A stretch of DNA of 28,094 nucleotides, from positions 1 to 28,094 of the forward strand of contig JAFXSH010000033.1 in NCBI GenBank assembly GCA_017525805.1, given 5' to 3'. Source of the DNA: Clostridia bacterium. Its GTDB lineage: Bacteria > Bacillota_A > Clostridia > Christensenellales > Aristaeellaceae. Positions 1-6,407 of this stretch are shown here, in pieces. The translations under genes and the position numbers were made by a program. Each line of letters opens with the position of its first letter. Position 1 is the first letter of the stretch. The notes beneath the pieces were generated by a model that made no database searches, was not told where the DNA came from, and was given only the letters and a program-made list of their open reading frames with translations.

Positions 1-464
1 ATATACAGAAACACCGCCGCCCCGGCGATGAGGAAGGGCACGCCCACCTTGGTGATGTCCTTGTACCAGCGGGGGAAGAACAGGGCGTTGAACAGGCCGA
101 ACACGATCAGCCCTTCGGCGGTCACGGCGATATTGGCGTCCATGCCCGCGCTGTTTTCCGTGCTGCCGGTCAGGGGCCGCAGGAAAACGAAGCCCAAGCA
201 CACCAAGAGTTGCACCAGCTCCAGGATGCAGGAAAACAGCATGCGGCCCCGCACCATATCCCGCCGGGACACGGGCAGGCAGGCGGTATAGGCCGCGTCG
301 TGGTTTTCCCGGCTGGTGAGGCAGGTAAAGAAAATGGCCAGGGTCATATAGAAGCAGGTAATGGCGTAGGGGTAGGCGGGCACCAGGATCAGGGCGCTTA
401 AACACAGCATCATGGGCGCGATGGGGTGCATGCACAGGCGGAATTCTTTTTTCAGCAGGTTCAT
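1..464 (-). CDS. ABC-2 type transporter permease (partial, C-terminus beyond window)
   Basis: This is the membrane subunit of an ABC exporter; about 154 N-terminal residues are visible and the rest lies left of base 1. The protein starts MNLLKKEFRLCMHP, followed by hydrophobic segments at about residues 16-50, 80-97 and 115-153, separated by short loops such as SRENHDAAYTACLPVSRRD. This pattern resembles the ABC2_membrane_5 type permeases of Bacillota that work with BcrA-like ATPases. The ATG overlaps the TGA of the upstream ATPase gene (ATGA, 461-464), and an AGGAGG-like site sits 6-7 bases before it inside the ATPase gene, so the two are translationally coupled. The substrate cannot be read from sequence; drug, peptide or lantibiotic export is an inference from the family. 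Confidence 0.8.
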   Translation of the reverse strand, partial: MNLLKKEFRLCMHPIAPMMLCLSALILVPAYPYAITCFYMTLAIFFTCLTSRENHDAAYTACLPVSRRDMVRGRMLFSCILELVQLLVCLGFVFLRPLTGSTENSAGMDANIAVTAEGLIVFGLFNALFFPRWYKDITKVGVPFLIAGAAVFLY

Positions 465-1315
465 TTTGCTTCCTCCTTTTCCAGGTGCACCATGATTTCT
501 TCCAGGTCGGGCTGGCGGCAATCGAGGGAAAGCCTCTCCGCGTCCTCCCGATTGAACAGGGCGGTGCAGCCGTCCTTTGTGCGGCACGTGCCCAGAACAT
601 AAAGCGCGGCGGTTTCGGGCACGCTGCCCGCGTAGGCCGCCAGCCGGTACGCGCCGATGAAATCGTTCAGGGCGCTGTCGGCGGTGAGCCGCCCTTTTTG
701 CAGGAACAGGATGCGGTCGGCGCACTTGTCCAGGTCGGATGTGATGTGGGTGGAAAACAGGATGGTTTTCCCCTCGTCCTTGAGGGAAAGGAAGATTTCG
801 ATCAGTTCCTCCCGGCTCACCGGGTCCAGGCCGCTGGTGGGTTCGTCCAGCAGCATCAATTCCGCGCCGTGGGACAGAGCCAGGGCCAATGCGTACTTGA
901 TCTTCATGCCGTTGGACAGGGAAGCGGGGGTTTTGCTTTCGTCCAAGCCAAAGCGGCCCATGTACTTTTGGTACGCTCCATCGTCCCAGCAGGGATAGAA
1001 GGAGCGGGTCACGTCGGTGATGGTTTTCAGCTTTTTCCCGGTATAGTAGGCCATGCCCGCCGACACGAAGCCGATCTTTTGCTTGATTTCTGCCGCGTGC
1101 TCACCCATGGAAAGACCGGAGAACAGCACCTCGCCCCCGTCGGGCTTGATGAAGGACAGGATGGAGTTCAGCGTGGTGGTTTTCCCCGCGCCGTTGCGCC
1201 CGATGAAGCCGGTGATGGCCCCGGGCGTGAGATCGAAGGATACGTTATCCAGCGTGAAAGCCGGGTATTTCTTGCACAAGCCCCTTACGGACAGGGGCGC
1301 GTCATTTTTCGCCAT
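461..1315 (-). CDS. ABC transporter ATP-binding protein (BcrA/CcmA type)
   Basis: This 284-residue cytoplasmic ATPase would power export through the permease encoded directly downstream. The Walker A motif is GRNGAGKTT (about residues 39-47). The signature region reads SLSNGMK instead of canonical LSGGQ, as is common in BcrA-type exporters, and is followed by Walker B LMLLDEPTSGLDP and a switch histidine in FSTHI. The last ~70 residues form a less conserved C-terminal extension, also usual for this subgroup. The start lies 14 bases inside the upstream regulator gene and is preceded by GGAGGTG. Three genes (regulator, ATPase, permease) therefore form one tightly coupled minus-strand operon. 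Confidence 0.93.
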   Translation of the reverse strand: MAKNDAPLSVRGLCKKYPAFTLDNVSFDLTPGAITGFIGRNGAGKTTTLNSILSFIKPDGGEVLFSGLSMGEHAAEIKQKIGFVSAGMAYYTGKKLKTITDVTRSFYPCWDDGAYQKYMGRFGLDESKTPASLSNGMKIKYALALALSHGAELMLLDEPTSGLDPVSREELIEIFLSLKDEGKTILFSTHITSDLDKCADRILFLQKGRLTADSALNDFIGAYRLAAYAGSVPETAALYVLGTCRTKDGCTALFNREDAERLSLDCRQPDLEEIMVHLEKEEAK

Positions 1316-1718
1316 TGCGAATCACCTCCGCGATTTTCAAAAAGAATCGGGCGTCCACCAGGGCCAGGCCCCGATCCTCGTCCCCCAGCACCATCAACTG
1401 GTCGCCGGGGGAGATTTGGAACACCCGCCGGGCCTGCACCGGGATCACGATTTGGCCCTTGTCGCCCACGGTGACCAGGCCGAACACATGCTTGCCCTTG
1501 GCAAATTCGGGCGGCGGAATCTCCACCGGCGAGGAAATCAAATCGTCCAAGGAAACGTCGAAAGCCCGGCTCAGCCTCCCCGCCGCGTCCAGGTCCGGGG
1601 CGCTTTCCCCGGCTTCCCATTTGGCCACGGTCTGGCGGGATACGCCGAGCCGCTCCGCCAGGGCCTCCTGGGTCAGGTTCCGCTTTTTCCGTAAATGCTG
1701 AATGTTCTCACCAATCAT
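1302..1718 (-). CDS. XRE-family HTH regulator fused to an AbrB-like domain
   Basis: A 138-residue DNA-binding protein with two recognisable parts. Residues 1-62 form an XRE helix-turn-helix (IGENIQHLRKKRNLTQEALA, then ERLGVSRQTVAKWEAGESAP). Residues about 78-125 resemble an AbrB/SpoVT swapped-hairpin domain (VTVGDKGQIVIPVQARRVFQ, then ISPGDQLMVLGDE). It is the first gene of the operon with the ABC ATPase and permease, overlapping the ATPase start by 14 bases, so it probably controls that exporter and its own transcription. A good sigma-A type promoter lies just upstream. The ligand or signal sensed is unknown. Confidence 0.9.
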   Translation of the reverse strand: MIGENIQHLRKKRNLTQEALAERLGVSRQTVAKWEAGESAPDLDAAGRLSRAFDVSLDDLISSPVEIPPPEFAKGKHVFGLVTVGDKGQIVIPVQARRVFQISPGDQLMVLGDEDRGLALVDARFFLKIAEVIRNGEK

Positions 1719-1738
1719 ACTTTTCCCACCTCGGCAAG

Positions 1739-1767
1739 ATTATACCGTGATATTCCAGGCTCCGCAA
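1739..1767 (-). promoter_or_regulatory. Promoter of the XRE-AbrB/ABC operon
   Basis: On the minus strand, a -35 box TTGCGG (1762-1767) and a perfect -10 box TATAAT (1739-1744) are separated by 17 bases. The -10 ends 20 bases before the regulator ATG at 1718, leaving a short leader with a GAGGTGGG ribosome site. Confidence 0.75.
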
Positions 1768-1816
1768 TGCACGGAAAATAACTTCTGACGGAAAAATGTT
1801 AAAAATCGTGGCATGA

Positions 1817-1860
1817 ATAACGCCGCCCGAAAGCGGCTAATACTATTCTCAGTATAGTAT
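1817..1860. terminator. Two small hairpins after the secreted-protein gene
   Basis: Downstream of the minus-strand stop at 1871 there are two inverted repeats: ATACTAT/ATAGTAT with a 7-base loop, and GCCGC/GCGGC around CCGAAA. Neither is followed by a clear T-run, so use as a terminator is only plausible. Nothing else is seen between 1768 and 1870. Confidence 0.35.
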
Positions 1861-1870
1861 AAAACACGTT

Positions 1871-2608
1871 TTATTGTTCCGGCATCCAATCGCCGGGATA
1901 GTTGCCGTCCAGGTTTTCCTCCGCGCGCAGGATGCGAAGGCCGGGGCAGTTGATGATGTCCACCAGGTCCGTGGAGCCTGACAGTCCCGCGCCGGTAAAG
2001 CCCCGGCGAATGTACAGGCGGTTGTAATTGGAGCCGGACACCTGCAGATACAGGGCCGTTTGATTTTCCTCGTCCACGCTGTACACCATGGCGCTGTGTT
2101 CGTGCCTGCCCTTTTCATCGGTGTATTCCACCCGCACGATATCCCCGGGCTTCAGCCCTCCCGCCTGGCGGATCGACTGGAAGGTGGGCCAATTCCGATG
2201 GGGATTGCGTTCGCCGGACAGGAGATAGCCCAAGAGCTGGCAAAAGCCAAAGCATTCGCCCCAGCCGTACAGATTGGGATCGGCCTGTTCCACCACGTCC
2301 CAGTTCCATCGGCAGCCATACCAGCCCCAGGTGTAAACAAAGGGGTCATGCGTTTCCTTACCGGACTGGGTCCACCCTTTTTTTCCTTCCTGCCCGTGAT
2401 AATCCTGGTACACGCCGGGCAGCGTGCTCCAATACCACCCGTCATACAATTGGTACTCCTCGATGATGGCGTCCAAATTTTCCGTGGAATAGTCCCCCTG
2501 GAACCGGGTATCCGTAAAGGTGCCTTCCACCGCCTGGGCGGAAGAAAGGGGCAGCCATCCCGCAGCCAGCAGCAAACACAAAAAACAAATCAATATGGAT
2601 CGGTACAT
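1871..2608 (-). CDS. Secreted protein with cysteine-hydrolase-like (NlpC/P60 or CHAP-like) features
   Basis: 245 residues. A signal peptide is clear (MYRSILICFLCLLLAAGWLP, then LSSAQAVEG), so the protein is exported. The mature part contains GWGECFGFC, a later LKPGDIVRV strand, and HEHSAMVYSV. This order of Cys, a 'lkpGDiv' turn and then a His strand is what NlpC/P60, CHAP and amidase-type papain-like hydrolases show, which suggests a peptidoglycan or peptide amide bond as substrate. No confident family match can be made by eye. It is a single gene; its neighbours are transcribed separately. The start has only a weak GGCAGG ribosome site. About 185 bases upstream (2609-2793) hold no gene and no convincing promoter. 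It could equally be an uncharacterised lineage-specific secreted protein. Confidence 0.7.
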   Translation of the reverse strand: MYRSILICFLCLLLAAGWLPLSSAQAVEGTFTDTRFQGDYSTENLDAIIEEYQLYDGWYWSTLPGVYQDYHGQEGKKGWTQSGKETHDPFVYTWGWYGCRWNWDVVEQADPNLYGWGECFGFCQLLGYLLSGERNPHRNWPTFQSIRQAGGLKPGDIVRVEYTDEKGRHEHSAMVYSVDEENQTALYLQVSGSNYNRLYIRRGFTGAGLSGSTDLVDIINCPGLRILRAEENLDGNYPGDWMPEQ

Positions 2609-2793
2609 CCTGCCCGCACCGCCTGTCTTATGATAATCCGCTTCTTTCCATCAAAAGAAAGTAAAGACGCCTCTCTATCTTATCATATCCCAATCAAAAA
2701 TGAAATGGTTTCTGTGTAATCTTTCGCTGTGTGAATCTGGTATTTTTTTTATACGTACAAAGGATTCTATGTGGTGTGCGAAGAATATAACTC

Positions 2794-2875
2794 CGGGGCC
2801 TCCGCGATCCCAGACCCCGCGCCAGGGGCGTGACGCCCCTGGTTCGGGGGTTCAGAGGGCAGAAGAAGTCCCCTG
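2794..2875 (-). repeat. Short copy (D) of the dispersed palindromic repeat family
   Basis: This intergenic stretch just before the DUF2974 gene is built only of the end modules of the long elements at 9443, 17030 and 19856. It has a decayed GGGGCCTCC...ATCCCAG hairpin, then CCAGGGGCG/CGCCCCTGG around TGA (2822-2842), then a decayed version of the AGGGGGC/GCCCCCT hairpin (2854-2875). The central 127-bp core is missing. Orientation matches the copy at 9443. Confidence 0.8.
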
Positions 2876-2897
2876 CTTCATAAGGAGGTTGATGTGC

Positions 2898-4067
2898 ATG
2901 GCAAACATTTTCGACTACCTTGCCTGGCGCAAGGACGTACCTTTTTCTGTTTCGCCCTTCAACGAGGTGGACGGGCTGGTGCTGTCGGAGCTGATTTACG
3001 CGGATTTTTCCGGGTGCGTGGGGGAAAATGAGGAAAAAGTGCCGCTAAAGGAGGTCAGGAACCGGTTCTGGCAGCGCCACACCAAGGAAGAAATCATGGC
3101 GGACGACAGCTACACGAAGATGACGCCCTTCTTGATGGACGACATGACGGACGGCGCAAGGTTTCAGGATACCCGGGTTTCCTGGTTTTACGACGTAGTG
3201 GATACGGCGGCGGATATTCAGCTGGCGGTGGCCACTTTCTGGCTGCCCGACGGCACGGCGTTCGTGGCGTTCCGGGGCACGGACAGCACCATCGTGGGCT
3301 GGAAAGAAGATTTCCTTTTGAGTTACCTGCCGGAAACCGAAGGCCAGCGCCGGTCGGCGGCCTATATGGACGCGCATTTTGCGGACGGGAACGCGCCGAT
3401 TCGGGTGGGAGGCCATTCCAAGGGCGGCAATTTGGCGGTGTACGCCGCCGTTTCCGCGTGCCCGGCGGTGCGGAACAGGATCAAGGCAGTGTATTGCAAC
3501 GACGGGCCCGGCTTCCTGGACGCCTTCACCCAGTCCGAAGCGTACAAGGAAATGCTGCCCCGCATCATCTGCATCGTGCCGGAGGAAAGCATGATCGGCA
3601 CGCTGCTGTCCAATCAGGCATATCAGCACGTGGTGAAAAGCACCGCCGTCAGCATTATTCAGCATGACGGGTTTAGCTGGCAAGTGCTGGGCCCCCGGTT
3701 CGTGGAGGCGGAAAAACGCTCGGATGGCAGCTATCTCACCGAAACCACGCTGAAAGAATGGCTGCGCGGCATGAATGAAAATGACCGGAGGCTGTTCGTT
3801 ACCACCCTGTTCGGCCTGCTGGAAGCCACCGGCGCGCAGACCATCCCTCAAATCAAGCAGGATATGGTGGGTTCCCTGGCCAATATGAAGAAAATGATGG
3901 ACAATACGCCCAAGGAGGATCGGGACGCGGTGTGGGCGATCATTGCCAAACTGCTGAAAATGGGCGGGGAAAACGTGTGGCAGGAAGCGAAAAAGGGGCT
4001 GAACGCCGTGCTGGAATCCATCGCTTCCAGGGAAAAAGAGAAACTGCCAGAGAAAACGCAATCGTGA
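2898..4067 (+). CDS. DUF2974 (Mbeg1-like) alpha/beta-hydrolase family protein
   Basis: A lipase-fold hydrolase of 389 residues. The nucleophile elbow is GGHSKGGN (Ser in GxSxG, about residue 174), preceded by the strand FVAFRGTDSTIVGWKEDF, which is the usual second landmark of this family; YCNDGPGF follows. No signal peptide or membrane segment is seen, so it is probably cytoplasmic. The substrate is unknown for this family. The start at 2898 is chosen because AGGAGG lies 9 bases upstream; an in-frame ATG at 2892 is too close, and longer forms would translate the upstream repeat. The GH27 gene starts 20 bases after its stop, so the two are probably cotranscribed. The C-terminal ~100 residues are helical and charged. 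Confidence 0.88.
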   Translation: MANIFDYLAWRKDVPFSVSPFNEVDGLVLSELIYADFSGCVGENEEKVPLKEVRNRFWQRHTKEEIMADDSYTKMTPFLMDDMTDGARFQDTRVSWFYDVVDTAADIQLAVATFWLPDGTAFVAFRGTDSTIVGWKEDFLLSYLPETEGQRRSAAYMDAHFADGNAPIRVGGHSKGGNLAVYAAVSACPAVRNRIKAVYCNDGPGFLDAFTQSEAYKEMLPRIICIVPEESMIGTLLSNQAYQHVVKSTAVSIIQHDGFSWQVLGPRFVEAEKRSDGSYLTETTLKEWLRGMNENDRRLFVTTLFGLLEATGAQTIPQIKQDMVGSLANMKKMMDNTPKEDRDAVWAIIAKLLKMGGENVWQEAKKGLNAVLESIASREKEKLPEKTQS

Positions 4068-4087
4068 TCGAAGAACAGGAGGCCGCT

Positions 4088-5269
4088 ATGAATTTACTGA
4101 CGCCCCCCATGGGCTGGAACAGCTGGAACACCTTCGGCAGCAACATTTCCGACGAACTGATCCGGGAGACGGCCCGGGTGATGAAGGAAAAGGGCTATCT
4201 GGACGCGGGCTACGATTATATCGTGATCGACGACTGCTGGAGCTTAAAGGACCGGGACGAAAACGGGCGCTTGGTGCCCGATCCCGCGAAATTCCCCCAC
4301 GGCATGAAGGCCCTGGCGGATTACGTGCACGGTTTGGGCTTCAAGTTCGGTATGTATTCCTGCGCCGGGGTGCAGACCTGCGCGGGCTATCCCTCCTCCT
4401 TCGACCATGAGTTCGTGGACGCCCGCACGTTTGCGGAGTGGGGCGTGGATTACCTGAAATACGATTTCTGCAATTTCCCCGCCAGCGCCGACGGGAAAAA
4501 CCGCTACGCCACCATGAGCATGGCCCTGAAAGCCTCCGGCCGGGACATCCTGTTCGCCGCCTGCAACTGGGGCACGGACGAGCCCTGGAAATGGATGAAG
4601 TCCCTGGGCGTGCATATGTACCGCTCCACCGGCGATATTCAGGACAATTTCCAATCCTTTTCCCGCATCGCCCGCAGTCAATTGGACAACTTCTGCATGA
4701 GCGGCCCTGGCTGCTACAACGATATCGACATGCTCACCGTGGGCATGTACGGCAAGGGCAACGTGGCCCTGGGCCAGGCCTGCACCGATACCGATTACCA
4801 GACTCAGTTCGCTCTGTGGTGCATGCTCGGCGCGCCCCTGATGCTCGGCGGGGACGTGAGGAACATGACGCCCTTTGCGGAAAGCTTGGTGCTGAATAAG
4901 GGGCTTCTGCGTATCGACCAGGACGCGGAATGCCGCGTGCCACAGCCCGTGTACCGGGGCCGGGTGCTGAATACAGAATTTGACCCCGAAACCAACTCCT
5001 GGTGGCACGAATACCCCGACGCGGGCCTGACCCTCTTTAAGCACCTGAGCGATCACCAATTTGCCGTGGGCTACTTCAATTTCGCGCCCAAACGGGGCGA
5101 GCTGCCCTTCATTTTCGCCGACGCGGGCCTGCCTTACGGCAGCGGTGTGGGGCTCCATTTTATCGACGCCATCACCGGCGAGGACCTTGGCCTGCACCGG
5201 GATTACTTCCATCAAATGGTGGAAGCCCACGGCTGCCGGGTGCTGCTGGCCCGGATGGAAAACGTATGA
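4088..5269 (+). CDS. Alpha-galactosidase, glycoside hydrolase family 27
   Basis: 393 residues, no signal peptide, so it should act on imported galactosides (melibiose/raffinose-type or galactomannan fragments), releasing terminal alpha-galactose. Family landmarks are all present: PPMGWNSWNTFGSNISD at the N-terminus, IVIDDCW near residue 46, the nucleophile region LKYDFCN (D126) and the acid/base region CYNDIDML (D212/D214). The last ~80 residues form the usual beta-sandwich domain. The start has AGGAGG five bases upstream; longer in-frame versions would run back into the DUF2974 gene. Its TGA overlaps the ATG of the next small gene (ATGA). GH27 also contains alpha-N-acetylgalactosaminidases and isomaltodextranases, so the exact substrate is inferred. 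Confidence 0.92.
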   Translation: MNLLTPPMGWNSWNTFGSNISDELIRETARVMKEKGYLDAGYDYIVIDDCWSLKDRDENGRLVPDPAKFPHGMKALADYVHGLGFKFGMYSCAGVQTCAGYPSSFDHEFVDARTFAEWGVDYLKYDFCNFPASADGKNRYATMSMALKASGRDILFAACNWGTDEPWKWMKSLGVHMYRSTGDIQDNFQSFSRIARSQLDNFCMSGPGCYNDIDMLTVGMYGKGNVALGQACTDTDYQTQFALWCMLGAPLMLGGDVRNMTPFAESLVLNKGLLRIDQDAECRVPQPVYRGRVLNTEFDPETNSWWHEYPDAGLTLFKHLSDHQFAVGYFNFAPKRGELPFIFADAGLPYGSGVGLHFIDAITGEDLGLHRDYFHQMVEAHGCRVLLARMENV

Positions 5270-5490
5270 CCTGCCAAACCTGCGGCCATCCCCTCACCGC
5301 CGACGAAATCGCCGTAACCAAAAAGCTCATTAACCGCGGGGCGACGTCCTTTTACTGCGTGGACTGCCTCGCGGCTTACTTCGCCGTCACTCCCGATGAT
5401 ATCCGGGAACGCATCGCATATTTTAAAGCGTCCGGGTGTACATTGTTTCAGCAAAAGCAAGAAAAAACCACTGATTTCCCTGTTCATTAA
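5266..5490 (+). CDS. Small zinc-ribbon protein (conserved, function unknown)
   Basis: 74 residues, with two CxxC pairs (C3/C6 and C31/C34) around a helical segment LTADEIAVTKKLINRGATSF; this is a likely four-cysteine zinc site. A further conserved-looking end, FKASGCTLF, follows. I recall similar short proteins in Clostridia but know no function. The ATG overlaps the GH27 stop (ATGA), so translation is coupled to the galactosidase. Whether the coupling has functional meaning is unknown. Confidence 0.75.
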   Translation: MTCQTCGHPLTADEIAVTKKLINRGATSFYCVDCLAAYFAVTPDDIRERIAYFKASGCTLFQQKQEKTTDFPVH

Positions 5491-5503
5491 ACGCGTATTT
5501 TGC

Positions 5504-5534
5504 TTGACAGAAGTATATACTTCAATATATACTT
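5504..5534 (+). promoter_or_regulatory. vapBC promoter with overlapping palindromic operator
   Basis: A perfect -35 TTGACA (5504-5509) and -10 TATACT (5528-5533) are separated by 18 bases. The spacer holds the perfect palindrome AAGTATATACTT (5511-5522), and ATATACTT recurs across the -10. Palindromes on the promoter are typical of autoregulated toxin-antitoxin operons, where the VapB-VapC complex binds. Confidence 0.75.
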
Positions 5535-5553
5535 AAGGCGCGGGGGTGATATT

Positions 5554-5784
5554 GTGGAATACGCGAAAATATTCTCCAACGGCGGAAGTCAGGCGGTGCG
5601 TCTGCCCAAATCCTGCCGGTTTGACCAGGATGAGGTGCTGGTGAACCGCATCGGCAAAGCGGTGATCCTGCTGCCCAAGGAGGACCCGTGGGCGGCGGCG
5701 CTGCAAGGCTTGCGCCTGTTTACCGACGATTTTCTGTCGGGCGGGATCGACGATCTGCCTGTGCAGGAGAGAAACAGCCTATGA
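5554..5784 (+). CDS. vapB: VapB-type antitoxin (AbrB-like DNA-binding domain)
   Basis: A 76-residue antitoxin paired with the PIN toxin that follows. Residues 4-48 match the AbrB/VapB swapped hairpin (AKIFSNGGSQAVRLPKSCRF, then DQDEVLVNRIGKAVILLPKE); the C-terminal ~25 residues would be the toxin-binding tail. A GTG start at 5554 is chosen because GGGGGTGA lies just before it; a further upstream in-frame start would lie inside the promoter. The stop overlaps the toxin ATG (ATGA). Confidence 0.87.
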   Translation: MEYAKIFSNGGSQAVRLPKSCRFDQDEVLVNRIGKAVILLPKEDPWAAALQGLRLFTDDFLSGGIDDLPVQERNSL

Positions 5785-6179
5785 GGTTCATGCTGGATAC
5801 CAACATCATCGCCTACGCGAAAAACAACCGTCCGGAAAGCGTGCTCCGTCGGCTGACGCAATATCAGCCGGAAGACCTGTGTATTTCCGCCATCACCATG
5901 GCGGAATTGGAATTCGGCGTGTGCAACAGCTCCCGGCCAGACCAGAACCGGCTGGCGCTGCTCCTGTTTCTGTCCCGGATCGCGGTGCTCCCCTTTGAGG
6001 CGGACGCCGCCCGGGAATACGGATATATCCGCGCCGACCTGACAAAAAAGGGAACGCTCATCGAGGCCAACGACCTGCTGATCGCCGCCCACGCCCGTTC
6101 CTTAGGCTTGACCCTGATCACCAACAATACCAGAGAATTTGAGCGGGTGGAAAATCTTCGGGTGGAAAACTGGGTGTAA
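5781..6179 (+). CDS. vapC: VapC-type PIN-domain toxin (ribonuclease)
   Basis: 132 residues. PIN-domain acidic residues are visible in order: D6 in MLDTNIIAYA, E in ITMAELEFG, D in ANDLLIAAHA, and the final TNNTREFERV segment. VapC proteins are Mg-dependent endoribonucleases that cut tRNA or rRNA and are neutralised by VapB. The ATG overlaps the vapB stop. A strong terminator follows 15 bases after the stop. All catalytic positions look intact, so the toxin is probably active. Confidence 0.92.
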   Translation: MRFMLDTNIIAYAKNNRPESVLRRLTQYQPEDLCISAITMAELEFGVCNSSRPDQNRLALLLFLSRIAVLPFEADAAREYGYIRADLTKKGTLIEANDLLIAAHARSLGLTLITNNTREFERVENLRVENWV

Positions 6180-6194
6180 ATGGAAAATCAACGC

Positions 6195-6220
6195 GCCGGG
6201 GCAGTCCGCCCCGGCTTTTT
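6195..6220 (+). terminator. Rho-independent terminator of vapBC
   Basis: Arms GCCGGGG (6195-6201) and CCCCGGC (6209-6215) pair around a 7-base loop and are followed by TTTTT. Confidence 0.9.
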
Positions 6221-6231
6221 ATTGAAAAAAT

Positions 6232-6261
6232 ACATAGAACCGTCCCCTGTGCTTTTTATGT
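6232..6261. repeat. Solitary relic of the GAACCGTCC inverted-repeat element
   Basis: The core AGAACCGTCCCCTGTGCT matches the terminal repeats of the element at 27673-27809, here flanked by ACATA/TATGT. Only one end is present. The rest of the intergenic region (6262-6407) holds the esterase promoter: a perfect TATAAT at 6347-6352 with a weak TTGTAT 16 bases upstream. Confidence 0.55.
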
Positions 6262-6407
6262 GGTTTTGGGAGTGAAAAGATTTTTGTTTCGTATCATTTA
6301 CATTTTTTCTTGCACCCCCCGTTGTTGTATTATTAGCCTTATATAGTATAATATACACAAAAAGGGGCCGCGTGGAACAGCCCTAAATAAGAAAAGAGGG
6401 AGAGATC

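Noticed and set aside
485..1474. Plus-strand open frame of 329 codons opposite the ABC ATPase and regulator
   Set aside because: It is antisense to well-supported genes, shows no family landmarks and is explained by high G+C, which makes stop codons rare in opposite frames.
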